Counted from the stretch's first letter, positions 1 to 9,039 are shown. The stretch is DNA of 64,000 nt from Neisseria meningitidis (GCF_900638555.1 NZ_LR134525.1:1798001-1862000); one strand, 5' to 3'. Made by a program: numbers and translations. The notes: a model not told the origin generated them from the sequence alone.

Positions 1-62
1 GGAATCCGCCTTAAAACTTGAGAAACCATCATTTGAAAAACAGTTTCCGAATTTCAAAAATG

Positions 63-84
63 GATTCCCGCCTGCGCGGGAATG
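63..84. repeat. dRS3 repeat unit
   Basis: Palindrome of the form ATTCCC-N8-GGGAAT followed by GACGG, the classical neisserial dRS3 unit. It is a single unit here; dense arrays of the same unit occur at about 52.25-53.22 and 56.73-57.95 kb. Confidence 0.85.
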
Positions 85-132
85 ACGGCAACCGGCCGGT
101 TGCGTATCAAAAAATAAAGTAATTCGGCTAGA

Positions 133-287
133 TATAGTGGATTAACAAAAATCAGGACAAGGAGACGAAGCCGCAGACAGTACAAATAGTACGGAACCGA
201 TTCACTTGGTGCTTCAGCACCTTAGAGAATCGTTCTCTTTGAGCTAAGGCGAGGCAACGCCGTACTGGTTTTTGTTAATCCACTATA
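133..287. repeat. Correia repeat enclosed element, full length (155 bp)
   Basis: Bounded by inverted copies of TATAGTGGATTAAC, with the usual core (ACAGTACAAATAGTACGG...). It sits 22 bp upstream of thiS, so its right end may contribute to the transcript start or be processed by RNase III, as known for other CREE. Nearly identical to the elements at 548, 24010, 45437 and 52043. Confidence 0.95.
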
Positions 288-309
288 AATACAGAAACAT
301 CGAGAAACC

Positions 310-504
310 ATGAACATCATCTTAAACGGCGGACCCGCCGAACTTCACGGCACAAGCGTTGCCGACCTCATCGCCCAAACCGCGCCGCAAAAGCCCTTTG
401 CCGTGGCGGTCAACACCGTTTTCGTCCCCAAAGGCGCGTATGCGGAAACGGTTTTAAACGAAAACGACAAAATCGATATCGTGCGGCCGGTGGTCGGCGG
501 CTAG
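310..504 (+). CDS. thiS: Sulfur carrier protein ThiS
   Basis: A 64-residue ubiquitin-like sulfur carrier for synthesis of the thiamine thiazole moiety. Its C-terminal Gly-Gly (VVGG) is adenylated and converted to a thiocarboxylate that gives sulfur to ThiG. Length and the terminal GG are exactly those of the family. It lies just before thiG on the same strand, separated by 183 bp that are mostly a CREE. The rest of the thiamine operon must be upstream of the window. A thiamine-binding protein gene (thiB) lies at the other end of the window. Confidence 0.95.
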   Translation: MNIILNGGPAELHGTSVADLIAQTAPQKPFAVAVNTVFVPKGAYAETVLNENDKIDIVRPVVGG

Positions 505-547
505 GCGGTTTTGCCTTTTCAGACGACCCCTGTCCCCAAAACAACGT

Positions 548-703
548 TATGGTGGATTAACTTTAAATCAGGACAAGGCGACGAAGCCGCAGACAGTACA
601 AATAGTACGGAACCGATTCACTTAGTGCTTCAGCACCTTAGAGAATCGTTTTCTTTGAGCTAAGACGAGGCAACGCCGTACTGGTTTTTGTTAATCCACT
701 ATA
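548..703. repeat. Correia repeat enclosed element between thiS and thiG (156 bp)
   Basis: Starts TATGGTGGATTAAC and ends GTTAATCCACTATA. It occupies nearly the whole thiS-thiG gap and ends 14 bp before the thiG start, so the thiG ribosome-binding site AAAGGA directly abuts its right end. It could uncouple thiG expression from thiS through RNase III cleavage or a CREE-end promoter (inference). Confidence 0.95.
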
Positions 704-717
704 CAAAGGAACCCATT

Positions 718-1506
718 ATGCTCACCCTGTACAGCGAAACTTTCCCTTCGCGGCTGCTGCTCGGCACAGCCGCCTACCCGACCCCTGAAATCCTCAAACA
801 ATCCGTCCGAACCGCCCGGCCCGCGATGATTACCGTCTCGCTGCGCCGCGCGGGATGCGGCGGCGAGGCGCACGGTCAGGGGTTTTGGTCGCTGCTTCAA
901 GAAACCGGCGTTCCCGTCCTGCCGAACACGGCAGGCTGCCAAAGCGTGCAGGAAGCGGTAACGACGGCGCAAATGGCGCGCGAAGTGTTTGAAACCGATT
1001 GGATTAAACTCGAACTCATCGGCGACGACGACACCTTGCAGCCGGATGTGTTCCAACTTGTCGAAGCGGCGGAAATCCTGATTAAAGACGGCTTCAAAGT
1101 GCTGCCTTATTGCACCGAAGACCTGATTGCCTGCCGCCGCCTGCTCGACGCGGGCTGTCAGGCGTTGATGCCGTGGGCGGCCCCGATCGGCACGGGTTTG
1201 GGCGCGGTTCACGCCTACGCGTTGAACGTCCTGCGCGAACGCCTGCCCGACACGCCGCTGATTATCGACGCGGGCTTGGGTTTGCCCTCACAGGCGGCAC
1301 AAGTGATGGAATGGGGCTTTGACGGCGTGCTTTTGAATACTGCCGTTTCCCGCAGCGGCGATCCGGTCAATATGGCACGCGCCTTCGCACTCGCCGTCGA
1401 ATCCGGACGGCTGGCATTTGAAGCCGGACCGGTCGAAGCACGCGACAAAGCGCAAGCCAGCACGCCGACAGTCGGACAACCGTTTTGGCATTCGGCGGAA
1501 TATTGA
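718..1506 (+). CDS. thiG: Thiazole synthase ThiG
   Basis: A 262-residue TIM-barrel enzyme that condenses 1-deoxy-D-xylulose 5-phosphate, dehydroglycine and ThiS-thiocarboxylate sulfur into thiazole phosphate. Visible family marks: [11 protein letters not shown] near the start, the lysine of WIKLELIGD that forms the Schiff base with the substrate, and the phosphate-binding loop [19 protein letters not shown] followed by [10 protein letters not shown]. The reading frame opens 30 bp further upstream at a TTG inside the CREE; the ATG at 718 is chosen because AAAGGA lies 7-8 bp upstream and homologues begin MLTLY. Followed by an inverted-DUS terminator. Confidence 0.95.
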   Translation: MLTLYSETFPSRLLLGTAAYPTPEILKQSVRTARPAMITVSLRRAGCGGEAHGQGFWSLLQETGVPVLPNTAGCQSVQEAVTTAQMAREVFETDWIKLELIGDDDTLQPDVFQLVEAAEILIKDGFKVLPYCTEDLIACRRLLDAGCQALMPWAAPIGTGLGAVHAYALNVLRERLPDTPLIIDAGLGLPSQAAQVMEWGFDGVLLNTAVSRSGDPVNMARAFALAVESGRLAFEAGPVEARDKAQASTPTVGQPFWHSAEY

Positions 1507-1520
1507 AAAAGGCAGCAAAA

Positions 1521-1547
1521 ATGCCGTCTGAAGGCTTCAGACGGCAT
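1521..1547 (+). terminator. Inverted-DUS terminator after thiG
   Basis: Two copies of the uptake sequence GCCGTCTGAA in inverted orientation with a two-base loop region (ATGCCGTCTGAAGGCTTCAGACGGCAT). This is the usual neisserial terminator. Confidence 0.85.
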
Positions 1548-2055
1548 CGCGGTCCAAAACGGCGGCAGCCTGAAACGGACAAACCGCCATTCCCCGGCAT
1601 CACGGCTTTGTCGGTAAAAATGGAAAAACCGGCCGGAAAACCTTGCCGCCCGTCCCGATGCCGCAACCAACGAAACACTCGGCCTCCACGGTGTGCAGGC
1701 TGCCGCACAAGCCCTAAATACGGCAATAGAAGAAGCGTTTTGTTGTTGTTTGAATACACTTAAAAATACCTAAAGCCGTCCGTAAGCCTTCATCCGCAAC
1801 GGTTTTACCGCTTTCGCATCCCCGAATCCACGCTCAAACACCCCCGAATGACAACCCTGTCCGCGCCAAATCGGACGGATGTTCAAACACGGGCAACCTT
1901 ATTTCCGTCAGGCACGAAGCCCTCAGCTATGCCTGCCGACCCCGATTTGTCCGACACAATGAAAGTTTGCCGACCCGAATCACAAACATCGGCGGACAGG
2001 TTAATTTGTTTATTTTTCATCGTATTACAAAAAATCTGCATTTATTTTTAAATTT
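1548..2055. other. Intergenic stretch without a recognisable intact gene
   Basis: About 500 bp between the thiG terminator and the NrrF promoter. Open frames here (1485-1763 and 1848-2051 plus) have no ribosome-binding site and no family pattern. One plus-strand frame at about 1640-1760 reads like a protein fragment (ending ...AAAQALNTAIEEA...) and ends at a stop before 1775. It may be the tail of a decayed gene but I cannot name it. Confidence 0.4.
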
Positions 2056-2060
2056 TTATT

Positions 2061-2086
2061 GATAATTATTATTATTAGCGTATAAT
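2061..2086 (+). promoter_or_regulatory. Fur box and -10 element of nrrF
   Basis: GATAATTATTATTATTAGC at 2061-2079 is a close match to the Fur consensus of alternating GATAAT/ATTATC units. It immediately precedes a TATAAT -10 box at 2081-2086. Fur-Fe binding here would block RNA polymerase, so the downstream RNA is made under iron limitation. Confidence 0.85.
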
Positions 2087-2091
2087 CAAAA

Positions 2092-2250
2092 CCACTCGGA
2101 AGCCGTCCGTTCCGAACCATTAAACACCATATTTCCCCATCATCACTTTCACACTTGGAGTCGGCATATACGAGACATACATTCCCTTTTTATATATCAG
2201 ATACTCAAAACCGAAACGCCAAACCCACCTTCGCGGTGGGTTTGGCGTTT
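2092..2250 (+). ncRNA. nrrF: NrrF, iron-responsive small RNA
   Basis: About 159 nt from the predicted start (6 bp after TATAAT) to a strong terminator hairpin (CGCCAAACCCACC, loop TTCG, complementary arm at 2231-2247, then TTT). No ORF is present. Position (downstream of thiG, next to a SPOR-like gene), size (about 156 nt published) and Fur-controlled promoter agree with the meningococcal sRNA NrrF, which represses the succinate dehydrogenase sdhCDAB mRNA when iron is scarce, like RyhB in Escherichia coli. The 5' end is inferred from the -10 spacing. Confidence 0.88.
2217..2250 (+). terminator. Rho-independent terminator of NrrF
   Basis: A 13-bp GC-rich stem with a TTCG tetraloop followed by a short T-run. 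The last T lies 18 bp from the convergent stop codon of the SPOR-like gene, so the hairpin may serve both transcripts. Confidence 0.85.
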
Positions 2251-2268
2251 ATCGTCCGGCTTTCGCGC

Positions 2269-3093
2269 CTATTTGCAAGACTTGAGGTTCAGTTTGCCGT
2301 ATAGGGACGTGATTTTACGGATTTCGTCCGCATCGGCGGCATTCACGCCGGTAAACAAAACCGTCATACGCGACACGCTCAAAGAATCGTCCTGCCTGTC
2401 GGCTTCGGCAAAGTGTTCGACAATATACGCCCCGCCGAATCCGGCGCCGGCAAGCCGGTTTTGCAGGGCTTGGGCGTTTTCCCGGCTGTTGCCGACACCC
2501 AAACTCAATGCGCCGTCAAACGGTATGGGGTTGAAACCTTTGGCAGACAGCTCCGCCGCCTGATTTTCGGCATCGGCGGAAACGGGCAGGACGACGCGGT
2601 AGGTTTTGTCGGCAGGTTTGGCTTTGGCGGTGCGTTTTTCGACGCTCCTGCTGGCAACGTGCGACCATTTGCCCAAAAGTCCTTTGATGCGGTGGTAGTC
2701 ATCTTCGTCCATCGTGAGGCTTGCCTGCGCGGCGCATAAGGCATCCGCCGCGCCGTTTTCGCGTTCCGCCTGCGCCTTTTCTGCGGCGAGTTTTTCGCGG
2801 CGGGCTTTTTCTTCACGCTGTTTTTTCTCCCTCAGTTTTTTCTGTTCCGCTTCCTTTTTCAAGCGCAACTGCTCGGCCTGCTCTTCGGTCAGGATGTCGC
2901 CCGGTTTGAGCAGTGCCGCCGTATCCTCCACGGATGCCGCCGCATTGTCGGCGGCGGGCGTTGCGGGGGGCGTGTTTTCGACGGCCCGGTTTTCCGGCAC
3001 GCCGCCCGTCGCTTTAACGGCCAATTTATAGCCCACCGTGCCGCCGAATACGGCAATATTGAGTACCGCCAAAAGGGTGAAGAGCCATTTCAT
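2269..3093 (-). CDS. Membrane-anchored SPOR-like protein
   Basis: 274 residues starting MKWLFTLLAVLN; the start is supported by GAGGAA 6 bp upstream, and the longer open frame (to 3240) has no such signal. An N-terminal membrane segment (residues 3-22) is followed by a low-complexity linker and a charged Lys/Glu/Arg-rich coiled coil (about 65-115). The C-terminal part (about 150-225) has the VVLPVSADAENQAAELSAKGFNPIP type of pattern seen in SPOR peptidoglycan-binding domains. It lies 3' of birA-coaX on the same strand. Function in the cell envelope is inferred; no catalytic motif is visible. Confidence 0.75.
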   Translation of the reverse strand: MKWLFTLLAVLNIAVFGGTVGYKLAVKATGGVPENRAVENTPPATPAADNAAASVEDTAALLKPGDILTEEQAEQLRLKKEAEQKKLREKKQREEKARREKLAAEKAQAERENGAADALCAAQASLTMDEDDYHRIKGLLGKWSHVASRSVEKRTAKAKPADKTYRVVLPVSADAENQAAELSAKGFNPIPFDGALSLGVGNSRENAQALQNRLAGAGFGGAYIVEHFAEADRQDDSLSVSRMTVLFTGVNAADADEIRKITSLYGKLNLKSCK

Positions 3094-3205
3094 TAGAATT
3101 TCCTCAATGTTTGAAACCCCGCCCGCCTGGGCGGCAGTCTGTCGGGCGGCAGAATCCGGACGGATTCGGACGGATGCCGCCCCGTGTTGAAAAAGGGTGT
3201 ATTTT

Positions 3206-4983
3206 TTAAGTATGTTCCGATTCCCCGCCTTCGGCGGCAATCAGGTTCAGCAGCCCGTGAATGACGAGGTTGTCCGCCACGCGCACGGTATTTTCCGCCA
3301 AAAATGCAGGCGGCAGGGCTTCGGCAACTTTTGCCGCGCCGCCGCCGGTAATGATGACATCGACAGGCTTGCCCGCCCCGGTTTTTTCTTTCAAACGCCC
3401 GTGCATCATCATAACCGAGCCGCAAACCGCATCCATCATGCCGCTGGCGACGGCATTGCCCGTTGTGGTCGGGAAAGGATAACGCTTACCGGCGTGCCGG
3501 TTGAGGTTGGCGGTTCGGACGGCGAGCGATTCTTTCATCAGGTGGAAACCGGGCATGATGGTTCCCCGAGATAATGTCCGTCATCGGTGAGCGCGTCAAC
3601 CGTTACCGCCGTGCCGCAACTGACGACGACGCAGGCGTTGCGGCTGAAGCGGCGGCTGCCCAAGGCGTTGAACCAGCGGTCGGAACCGTGTTCTTCGGGG
3701 TGGCGGTAGTGGTTGCGTATGCCCAAAGCCTGTGCGGAAGACGGCAGCCACTCGATTTTTCGGGCGAGCTGTTCCTGCACTTGTGCCTTTTTGAATTCTC
3801 CGCACACGGCGCAACCGACGATGCGGACATTTCCATCCACCTTTTCCGCCCACTCCGCGCCCAAAGGCGACAAATCGCGGTACGGCGCGCTACCGACGGT
3901 TGCGAACGTGCCGTTTTCCACCCACGCCCACTTGAGCCGGCTGTTGCCGCCGTCCAACAGCAGAAAACGTTCCGAATCCCGCCGCTTCGGCACGGAAACC
4001 GGCCTGTCGTCGGACCGCAGGCTGATTTCGCCGCTGACGACCGTCTGTTTGCCCTCTTCCGTTTCCAAGTGCAGAACGCCTTGTCCGTCCACGCCTTTAA
4101 CCGTGCCTTCGAACACGGTTTCGCCGTCGCGCAACAGCAATACCGCCTTGCCGTGGTCGCGGTTGGCAGCCTGATATTCCGCCACAAAAGGCGCAAATCC
4201 GTCCCGCGCATATTGCAACAACACCGCATCAAGTTCCGCCAACAGCGTTTCCAGCAACACGGCGGCATCGGCATTTCCCCGCCGCGATGCCGTCTGAAAC
4301 AGCGATTGCACGGAAGCGGCGTTTTCCACTTCCTTGGGCAGCACGAAATTGATGCCGATACCGACCACGGCAACCGTTTTGCCGCCCGTCCTGACCGTTT
4401 CAATCAGAATGCCGCCCAATTTGTCGCGTCCGACGACCAAATCGTTTGGCCACTTGATTTGCGTTTTCAAACCCAAACGCGACAAGGCGCGCCGGCACGC
4501 CACTGCCGCAACAGGCGACAGCGAACCCAACTCATACTGCGGCCGGTCAAACACCCAGCCAAAACTGAACATCAGACACTCGCCCAAACGGTGCGACCAC
4601 TTCCGCCCCTGCCGCCCCCTGCCCTTACTTTGCAGGTGGGTCACACATATGGTTTTGTGCGCCTTGTCCGGCGCAATCCGCGCCAATTCCAGTATCTCGT
4701 CGTTGCTGGACGCGCACTCGTGCTTCAATGCCGTCTGAAAACCCGACCTTTCCCCCAGCTCGCGCAAACCTTCGGCATCGAAAACCGCCAATGGGCGCAC
4801 CAGCCGCCAATAGCCGTCGTGTTGGCGCAACAGCCCGCGTATGTGCGCCGGCATCTGCTGCCAAAAACCGTTGAGCTGCTGCGGCTTCATATCCGCCATA
4901 CGCGCCAGTTGCGAGACGTGTTGCGGCAAACCGTCGGCAAGCTCCGCCAACACCCGCCAGTGCGAAGGCTTCAAAACCGTCAT
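3206..4983 (-). pseudogene. birA-coaX: birA-coaX fusion (biotin ligase / type III pantothenate kinase), frameshifted in the kinase
   Basis: A neisserial fusion. The N-terminal half is BirA: a winged helix (about 1-65), then the ligase with [12 protein letters not shown] and KWPNDLVVG, which biotinylates acetyl-CoA carboxylase. The C-terminal half is CoaX, starting near residue 341 ([14 protein letters not shown]), with [10 protein letters not shown]. At 3564-3567 the run encoding LGGTIMPG has four G instead of five. The frame therefore ends EPSCPVST at 3538, while the remaining 110 codons ([10 protein letters not shown]... to 3206) continue in another frame. Restoring one G gives a clean 592-residue protein. 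BirA is intact; CoaX loses its C-terminal half. The start overlaps the rfaE2 stop by 4 bp. Confidence 0.9.
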
Positions 4984-5501
4984 TTTCCGCCCTCTGCCGC
5001 ACGGATTTTTGCCAAAGTCTTCGTTGTCGAAGTCTGGTGCAGAAACGGAATTGAAAACACCTGACCGCCGCGCGCCAACGTTTCTGCCGCACCGACAATC
5101 TTATCCGCAGCCCAATCGCCGCCCTTGACCAAAATCTCAGGTTTGACCGCCTCAATCAACGCCGCCGGCGTATCCCCGTCAAACCACGTTACCAAATCCA
5201 CACTTTCCAACGCGGCGGCAACGGCGGCACGGTTCTCCAAAGGATTAATCGGGCGGTCGCCGCCCTTGCCCAAACGCCGCACCGAAGCATCGGTATTCAA
5301 CGCCAGCACCAACGCGCCCCCCATCGAACGCGCCTGCGCCAGATAAGTAACGTGCCCCCTGTGGAGGATGTCGAAACAGCCGTTGGTAAACACCAGCGGG
5401 CGCGGCAACAACGCCAAACGCGCCGCCAACGCCTCGGGCGGACAGATTTTCGATTCAAAATCAGGAACAGACCAAGCGTCAACCATCAAAGTCTCCGACA
5501 A
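4980..5501 (-). CDS. rfaE2: D-glycero-beta-D-manno-heptose 1-phosphate adenylyltransferase
   Basis: 173 residues, a stand-alone version of the C-terminal domain of HldE. It adds AMP to heptose 1-phosphate, giving ADP-heptose for the LOS inner core. The nucleotidyltransferase signature [16 protein letters not shown] contains the HxGH ATP-binding motif, and the C-terminal STTK motif ([11 protein letters not shown]) is present. It is the first gene of a likely operon with birA-coaX (ATGA overlap). An alternative start five codons in is possible. Another heptose-pathway gene, gmhA, lies at 18.2 kb. Confidence 0.92.
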   Translation of the reverse strand: MSETLMVDAWSVPDFESKICPPEALAARLALLPRPLVFTNGCFDILHRGHVTYLAQARSMGGALVLALNTDASVRRLGKGGDRPINPLENRAAVAAALESVDLVTWFDGDTPAALIEAVKPEILVKGGDWAADKIVGAAETLARGGQVFSIPFLHQTSTTKTLAKIRAAEGGK

Positions 5502-5569
5502 AAACCATAAAAGACAGAAAACCTACATGATACAGAAGCATATGCGAAAGGCAAAGCCGGCGGCGCAAA

Positions 5570-5621
5570 TGCCGTCTGAAGCGGTTTCCGTATGACCGGC
5601 CCGGCTTTCAGACGGCATACC
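5570..5621. terminator. Inverted DUS pair between tRNA array and rfaE2
   Basis: ATGCCGTCTGAA and its complement separated by about 28 bp. It probably insulates the tRNA transcript from rfaE2, although the arms are further apart than usual. Confidence 0.55.
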
Positions 5622-5661
5622 GCCGCACCGGTACGACGGTGCGGACAGTACGTGCAAACGG

Positions 5662-5690
5662 AAAAAGACCCGTACCGAAAAGTACGGGCC
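5662..5690 (-). terminator. Terminator of the tRNA array
   Basis: Read on the minus strand: an 8-bp stem CCCGTAC/GTACGGG with a short loop, followed by TCTTTTT. It sits 7 bp after the 3' end of tRNA-His. Confidence 0.75.
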
Positions 5691-5696
5691 TTTATC

Positions 5697-5773
5697 TGGG
5701 GTGGCTGATGGGGCTCGAACCCACGACAACCGGAATCACAATCCGGGGCTCTACCAACTGAGCTACAGCCACC
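5697..5773 (-). tRNA. tRNA-His (GTG)
   Basis: Cloverleaf on the minus strand with acceptor GTGGCTG/CAGCCAC, the extra G-1 typical of tRNA-His, anticodon loop TTGTGAT between CCGGA and TCCGG, T-loop GTTCGAGCC, and an encoded CCA. Last of three clustered tRNAs. Confidence 0.95.
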
Positions 5774-5799
5774 ATAAAAACGGTTTTCAATCAAATTCT

Positions 5800-5876
5800 T
5801 GGCACGCCCGACAGGAATCGAACCTGTAACCCCCGACTTAGAAGGTCGGTGCTCTATCCGGTTGAGCTACGGGCGC
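5800..5876 (-). tRNA. tRNA-Arg (TCT)
   Basis: Acceptor GCGCCCG at the 5' end, anticodon loop CTTCTAA between CCGAC and GTCGG, T-arm CAGGTTCGATTCCTG, encoded CCA. It reads AGA codons. Confidence 0.95.
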
Positions 5877-5900
5877 TCATGCCGATTCGTGCTGATTGAT

Positions 5901-5978
5901 TGGTCGGGGCGGTGGGATTCGAACTCACGACCCTCTGCTCCCAAAGCAGATGCGCTAACCGGGCTGCGCTACGCCCCG
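5901..5978 (-). tRNA. tRNA-Pro (TGG)
   Basis: Acceptor CGGGGCG pairing with CGCCCCG, anticodon loop TTTGGGA between TCTGC and GCAGA, T-loop GTTCGAATC, encoded CCA. First gene of the array, 14 bp after the -10 box. Confidence 0.95.
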
Positions 5979-5992
5979 ACTTGAAGAAGCGA

Positions 5993-6021
5993 ACTATACA
6001 ACTCAGGGAAAGATGCGTCAA
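5993..6021 (-). promoter_or_regulatory. Sigma-70 promoter of the Pro-Arg-His tRNA array
   Basis: On the minus strand TTGACG, a 17-bp spacer, then TATAGT. Spacing and sequence are near consensus, as expected for a stable-RNA operon. Confidence 0.8.
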
Positions 6022-6200
6022 TATTTATTTTCAAGACACCAAGATGAAAAATATAGTTTTTTGATTTGAAAAAATATTTAATCCGTCCAAACAGCCGTAT
6101 TTTATTTCAGGGCAAATTTATTTTCGGCATCCTGCTGTAAAAACAAACGGAAAATGCGATAATTTTCAGCATTTTCTACCTGTTTAACAAAAGGACGGAT

Positions 6201-7055
6201 ATGTCGGCACAACTGATCAATGGTAAAGAAGTTTCGCAAAAACGCCTGCAGGCGGTTGCCGAAGCGGTGGCGCAACGCCAACAGGACAATCTGCACATGC
6301 CTTGCCTGGCCGTGGTTTTGGTCGGAGGCGACCCTGCCAGCGCGGTTTATGTCCGCAACAAGAAAACCGCCTGCCAAAAATGCGGCATCAAATCACTGTC
6401 TTACGAGCTGCCCGAATCAACATCGCAGGAAGAACTGCTGGCACTGGTCGACCGCCTGAATGCCGATTCCGAAGTGGACGGTATTCTGGTTCAGCTACCG
6501 CTGCCGAAGCACCTCGACAGCCAGGCGGTTTTGGAACGTATTTCGCCGGATAAGGACGTGGACGGCTTCCATCCTTACAATGTCGGCAGGCTGGCGGTCA
6601 AAATGCCGCTGATGCGCCCGTGTACGCCCAAGGGCGTGATGACGCTTTTGGAAGCTTACGGCATTGATCCGAAGGGGAAAAAAGCGGTCGTGGTCGGCGC
6701 GTCGAATATCGTCGGCCGCCCGCAGGCTTTGGAACTGCTGCTGGCGCGCGCAACGGTAACGGTCTGCCACAGCGCAACCGAAAATCTGACAGACGAGGTT
6801 GCCGGAGCCGATATTTTGGTGGTCGGCGTAGGCATTCCGAACTTTGTCAAAGGCGAATGGATCAAACCTGGCGCGGTCGTTATTGATGTGGGCATCAACC
6901 GTTTGGACGATGGCAGCCTGTGCGGCGACGTGGAATTTGAAACGGCAAAAGAACGGGCGGCGATGATTACGCCCGTTCCCGGCGGCGTGGGTCCGATGAC
7001 GATTGCCACATTGATGGAAAACACCCTGCACGCGGCTTCACTGCACGATGCTTGA
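6201..7055 (+). CDS. folD: Bifunctional methylene-THF dehydrogenase / methenyl-THF cyclohydrolase FolD
   Basis: 284 residues, full length. It interconverts 5,10-methylene-, methenyl- and 10-formyl-tetrahydrofolate with NADP. Visible marks: [17 protein letters not shown], containing the catalytic Tyr/Lys pair; [31 protein letters not shown]; and the Rossmann-type [18 protein letters not shown]-type [18 protein letters not shown] is at the end. AAAAGGA precedes the ATG. Monocistronic, with its own DUS terminator. Confidence 0.97.
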   Translation: MSAQLINGKEVSQKRLQAVAEAVAQRQQDNLHMPCLAVVLVGGDPASAVYVRNKKTACQKCGIKSLSYELPESTSQEELLALVDRLNADSEVDGILVQLPLPKHLDSQAVLERISPDKDVDGFHPYNVGRLAVKMPLMRPCTPKGVMTLLEAYGIDPKGKKAVVVGASNIVGRPQALELLLARATVTVCHSATENLTDEVAGADILVVGVGIPNFVKGEWIKPGAVVIDVGINRLDDGSLCGDVEFETAKERAAMITPVPGGVGPMTIATLMENTLHAASLHDA

Positions 7056-7073
7056 GCGGTTCTGAAGATAAAA

Positions 7074-7105
7074 ATACCGTCTGAAAGGCTTTCAGACGGC
7101 ATTTT
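7074..7105 (+). terminator. DUS-derived terminator after folD
   Basis: A near-perfect inverted pair (ATACCGTCTGAAAG / CTTTCAGACGGCAT) followed by TTTT. The left arm has one mismatch to the DUS. It also lies at the 3' end of the convergent RDD gene. Confidence 0.85.
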
Positions 7106-7116
7106 GCCGTGTCCGT

Positions 7117-7698
7117 TTATTTGGGCAGCTTGACGACAACCGTATCCGCCAGTATGTCGTAAAGCGTGCGGCGGTCGCGTTTGACCATAAAGAGCAGGAC
7201 AAAGTTGGCAAGGAATGCCAGCAGGTTGATGGCGTTTTCTCCGTTGTCACCTACTGCAAGACCGATAACGGCGGCAATAATGGCAACCAAAACCGACCAT
7301 GCGATTTCGCGTACCAAAACCGTGCCGACAAAACCCGGATTGCGGCCGTCGGTTTTCAACACCCTGATTCTCATGATCTTCTTACCCAATGACTGCCCGT
7401 CCCGACTCATATAGTAGATTTGAACGACGGTATAAACCAAAATGCCCGCCAGTCCTACCCAAAAGGAAGTCATGCCCAAAAGCAGCCCGAATATTTCCTC
7501 ACTGCCGCCAATCCTGCCTTCATTCTTGATGGCGAAAGCAATCAGTCCGGCAAACGGCACCAACAAAACCAAAAAGGTAAACAATTGGTTCAGCAGCGCG
7601 GCAAGTATCCGGTCGCCTGCGCCGGCAATTCCGACTTCAATTTCCTGCCCGTTGCGGTTGTCGGATGCCGCGTCGGTGTAGTCGTTTTTTTCTTCCAT
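7117..7698 (-). CDS. RDD family membrane protein
   Basis: 193 residues. A hydrophilic N-terminal tail (1-28) is followed by the RDD core: AGAGDRILAALLNQ with the Arg-Asp pair in the first membrane helix, further helices at about 37-60, 78-100 and 130-165, and the conserved GQSLGKKIMRIRVLKTDGRNPG loop between helices two and three. Family members are integral inner-membrane proteins with no settled function; some affect ion homeostasis. GGAACGG precedes the start. It converges with folD. Confidence 0.85.
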   Translation of the reverse strand: MEEKNDYTDAASDNRNGQEIEVGIAGAGDRILAALLNQLFTFLVLLVPFAGLIAFAIKNEGRIGGSEEIFGLLLGMTSFWVGLAGILVYTVVQIYYMSRDGQSLGKKIMRIRVLKTDGRNPGFVGTVLVREIAWSVLVAIIAAVIGLAVGDNGENAINLLAFLANFVLLFMVKRDRRTLYDILADTVVVKLPK

Positions 7699-7873
7699 AT
7701 CCGTTCCTGATAATTGTTCTTAACTGACCCCGATTCTACCGCCACGACACCGAAAACGCCAATACTTAAAGAAATCCCGATAAAGAACTTTACATTTTCC
7801 CAATACGGCGTTAAAACGCTTCCTTTACGCCATACATAATTTTATTAACGATTTTTCCTCAAGGAGCAACACA

Positions 7874-8989
7874 ATGAAAGTAGGTTTCGTCGGCTGGCGC
7901 GGTATGGTCGGTTCGGTTTTGATGCAGCGTATGAAAGAAGAAAACGACTTCGCCCACATTCCTGAAGCGTTTTTCTTTACCACTTCCAACGTCGGCGGCG
8001 CAGCCCCTGATTTCGGTCAGGCAGCCAAAACATTGTTGGATGCCAACGATGTTGCCGAATTGGCAAAAATGGACATCATCGTTACCTGTCAGGGCGGCGA
8101 TTACACCAAATCCGTCTTCCAACCCCTGCGCGACAGCGGCTGGAACGGCTACTGGGTTGACGCGGCGTCATCCCTGCGCATGAAAGACGATGCGATTATC
8201 GTCCTCGACCCGGTCAACCGCAACGTCATCGACAACGGCCTCAAAAACGGCGTGAAAAACTACATCGGCGGCAACTGTACCGTTTCCCTGATGCTGATGG
8301 CTTTGGGCGGTCTGTTCCAAAACGATTTGGTCGAATGGGCAACCAGCATGACCTACCAAGCCGCTTCCGGTGCGGGTGCGAAAAACATGCGCGAACTCAT
8401 CAGCGGCATGGGCGCGATTCACGCCAAAGTAGCGGACGAGCTTGCCGATCCTTCCAGCGCGATTCTCGACATCGACCGCAAAGTGTCCGATTTCCTGCGC
8501 AGCGAAGACTATCCGAAAGCCAACTTCGGCGTACCGCTCGCCGGCAGCCTGATTCCGTGGATTGACGTGGATTTGGGCAACGGTCAATCTAAAGAAGAAT
8601 GGAAAGGCGGTGTGGAAACCAACAAAATCCTCGGCCGCAGCGACAATCCGACCGTAATCGACGGCTTATGCGTACGCATCGGCTCTATGCGCTGCCACAG
8701 CCAAGCCCTCACCCTGAAGCTGAAAAAAGACCTGCCTGTTTCCGAAATCGAAGCGATTTTGGCAGGTGCAAACGACTGGGTGAAAGTCATCCCTAACGAA
8801 AAAGAAGCCAGCATACACGAGCTGACTCCTGCCAAAGTTACCGGCACACTGTCTGTTCCTGTCGGCCGTATCCGCAAACTGGAGATGGGCGGCGAATACA
8901 TCAGCGCGTTCACTGTCGGCGACCAACTCTTGTGGGGGGCTGCCGAGCCGTTGCGCCGCGTGCTGCGTATCGTGTTGGGCAGCCTGTAA
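7874..8989 (+). CDS. asd: Aspartate-semialdehyde dehydrogenase
   Basis: 371 residues. It reduces beta-aspartyl phosphate to aspartate semialdehyde, the branch point to diaminopimelate/lysine, threonine and methionine. [18 protein letters not shown] is the NADP-binding loop. [17 protein letters not shown] holds the catalytic Cys, and [19 protein letters not shown] the catalytic His region. Length and start (AAGGAG 7 bp upstream) fit the gram-negative Asd subfamily. A DUS terminator follows. Confidence 0.97.
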   Translation: MKVGFVGWRGMVGSVLMQRMKEENDFAHIPEAFFFTTSNVGGAAPDFGQAAKTLLDANDVAELAKMDIIVTCQGGDYTKSVFQPLRDSGWNGYWVDAASSLRMKDDAIIVLDPVNRNVIDNGLKNGVKNYIGGNCTVSLMLMALGGLFQNDLVEWATSMTYQAASGAGAKNMRELISGMGAIHAKVADELADPSSAILDIDRKVSDFLRSEDYPKANFGVPLAGSLIPWIDVDLGNGQSKEEWKGGVETNKILGRSDNPTVIDGLCVRIGSMRCHSQALTLKLKKDLPVSEIEAILAGANDWVKVIPNEKEASIHELTPAKVTGTLSVPVGRIRKLEMGGEYISAFTVGDQLLWGAAEPLRRVLRIVLGSL

Positions 8990-9006
8990 GCCCTGTTTGA
9001 ATGGAA

Positions 9007-9039
9007 ATGCCGTCTGAAGCCTGTTTCAGACGGCATTTT
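9007..9039 (+). terminator. Inverted-DUS terminator after asd
   Basis: ATGCCGTCTGAAG and its complement around a 6-bp loop, followed by TTTTC. Confidence 0.9.

Noticed and set aside
1848..2051. 67-codon open frame before NrrF
   Set aside because: No ribosome-binding site or family pattern, and it runs towards the Fur box/promoter of nrrF.
3574..5064. 496-codon open frame on the plus strand
   Set aside because: Antisense shadow of birA-coaX and rfaE2; composition is His/Arg/Gln-rich with no ribosome-binding site, while the minus strand encodes clear BirA, CoaX and RfaE2 motifs.
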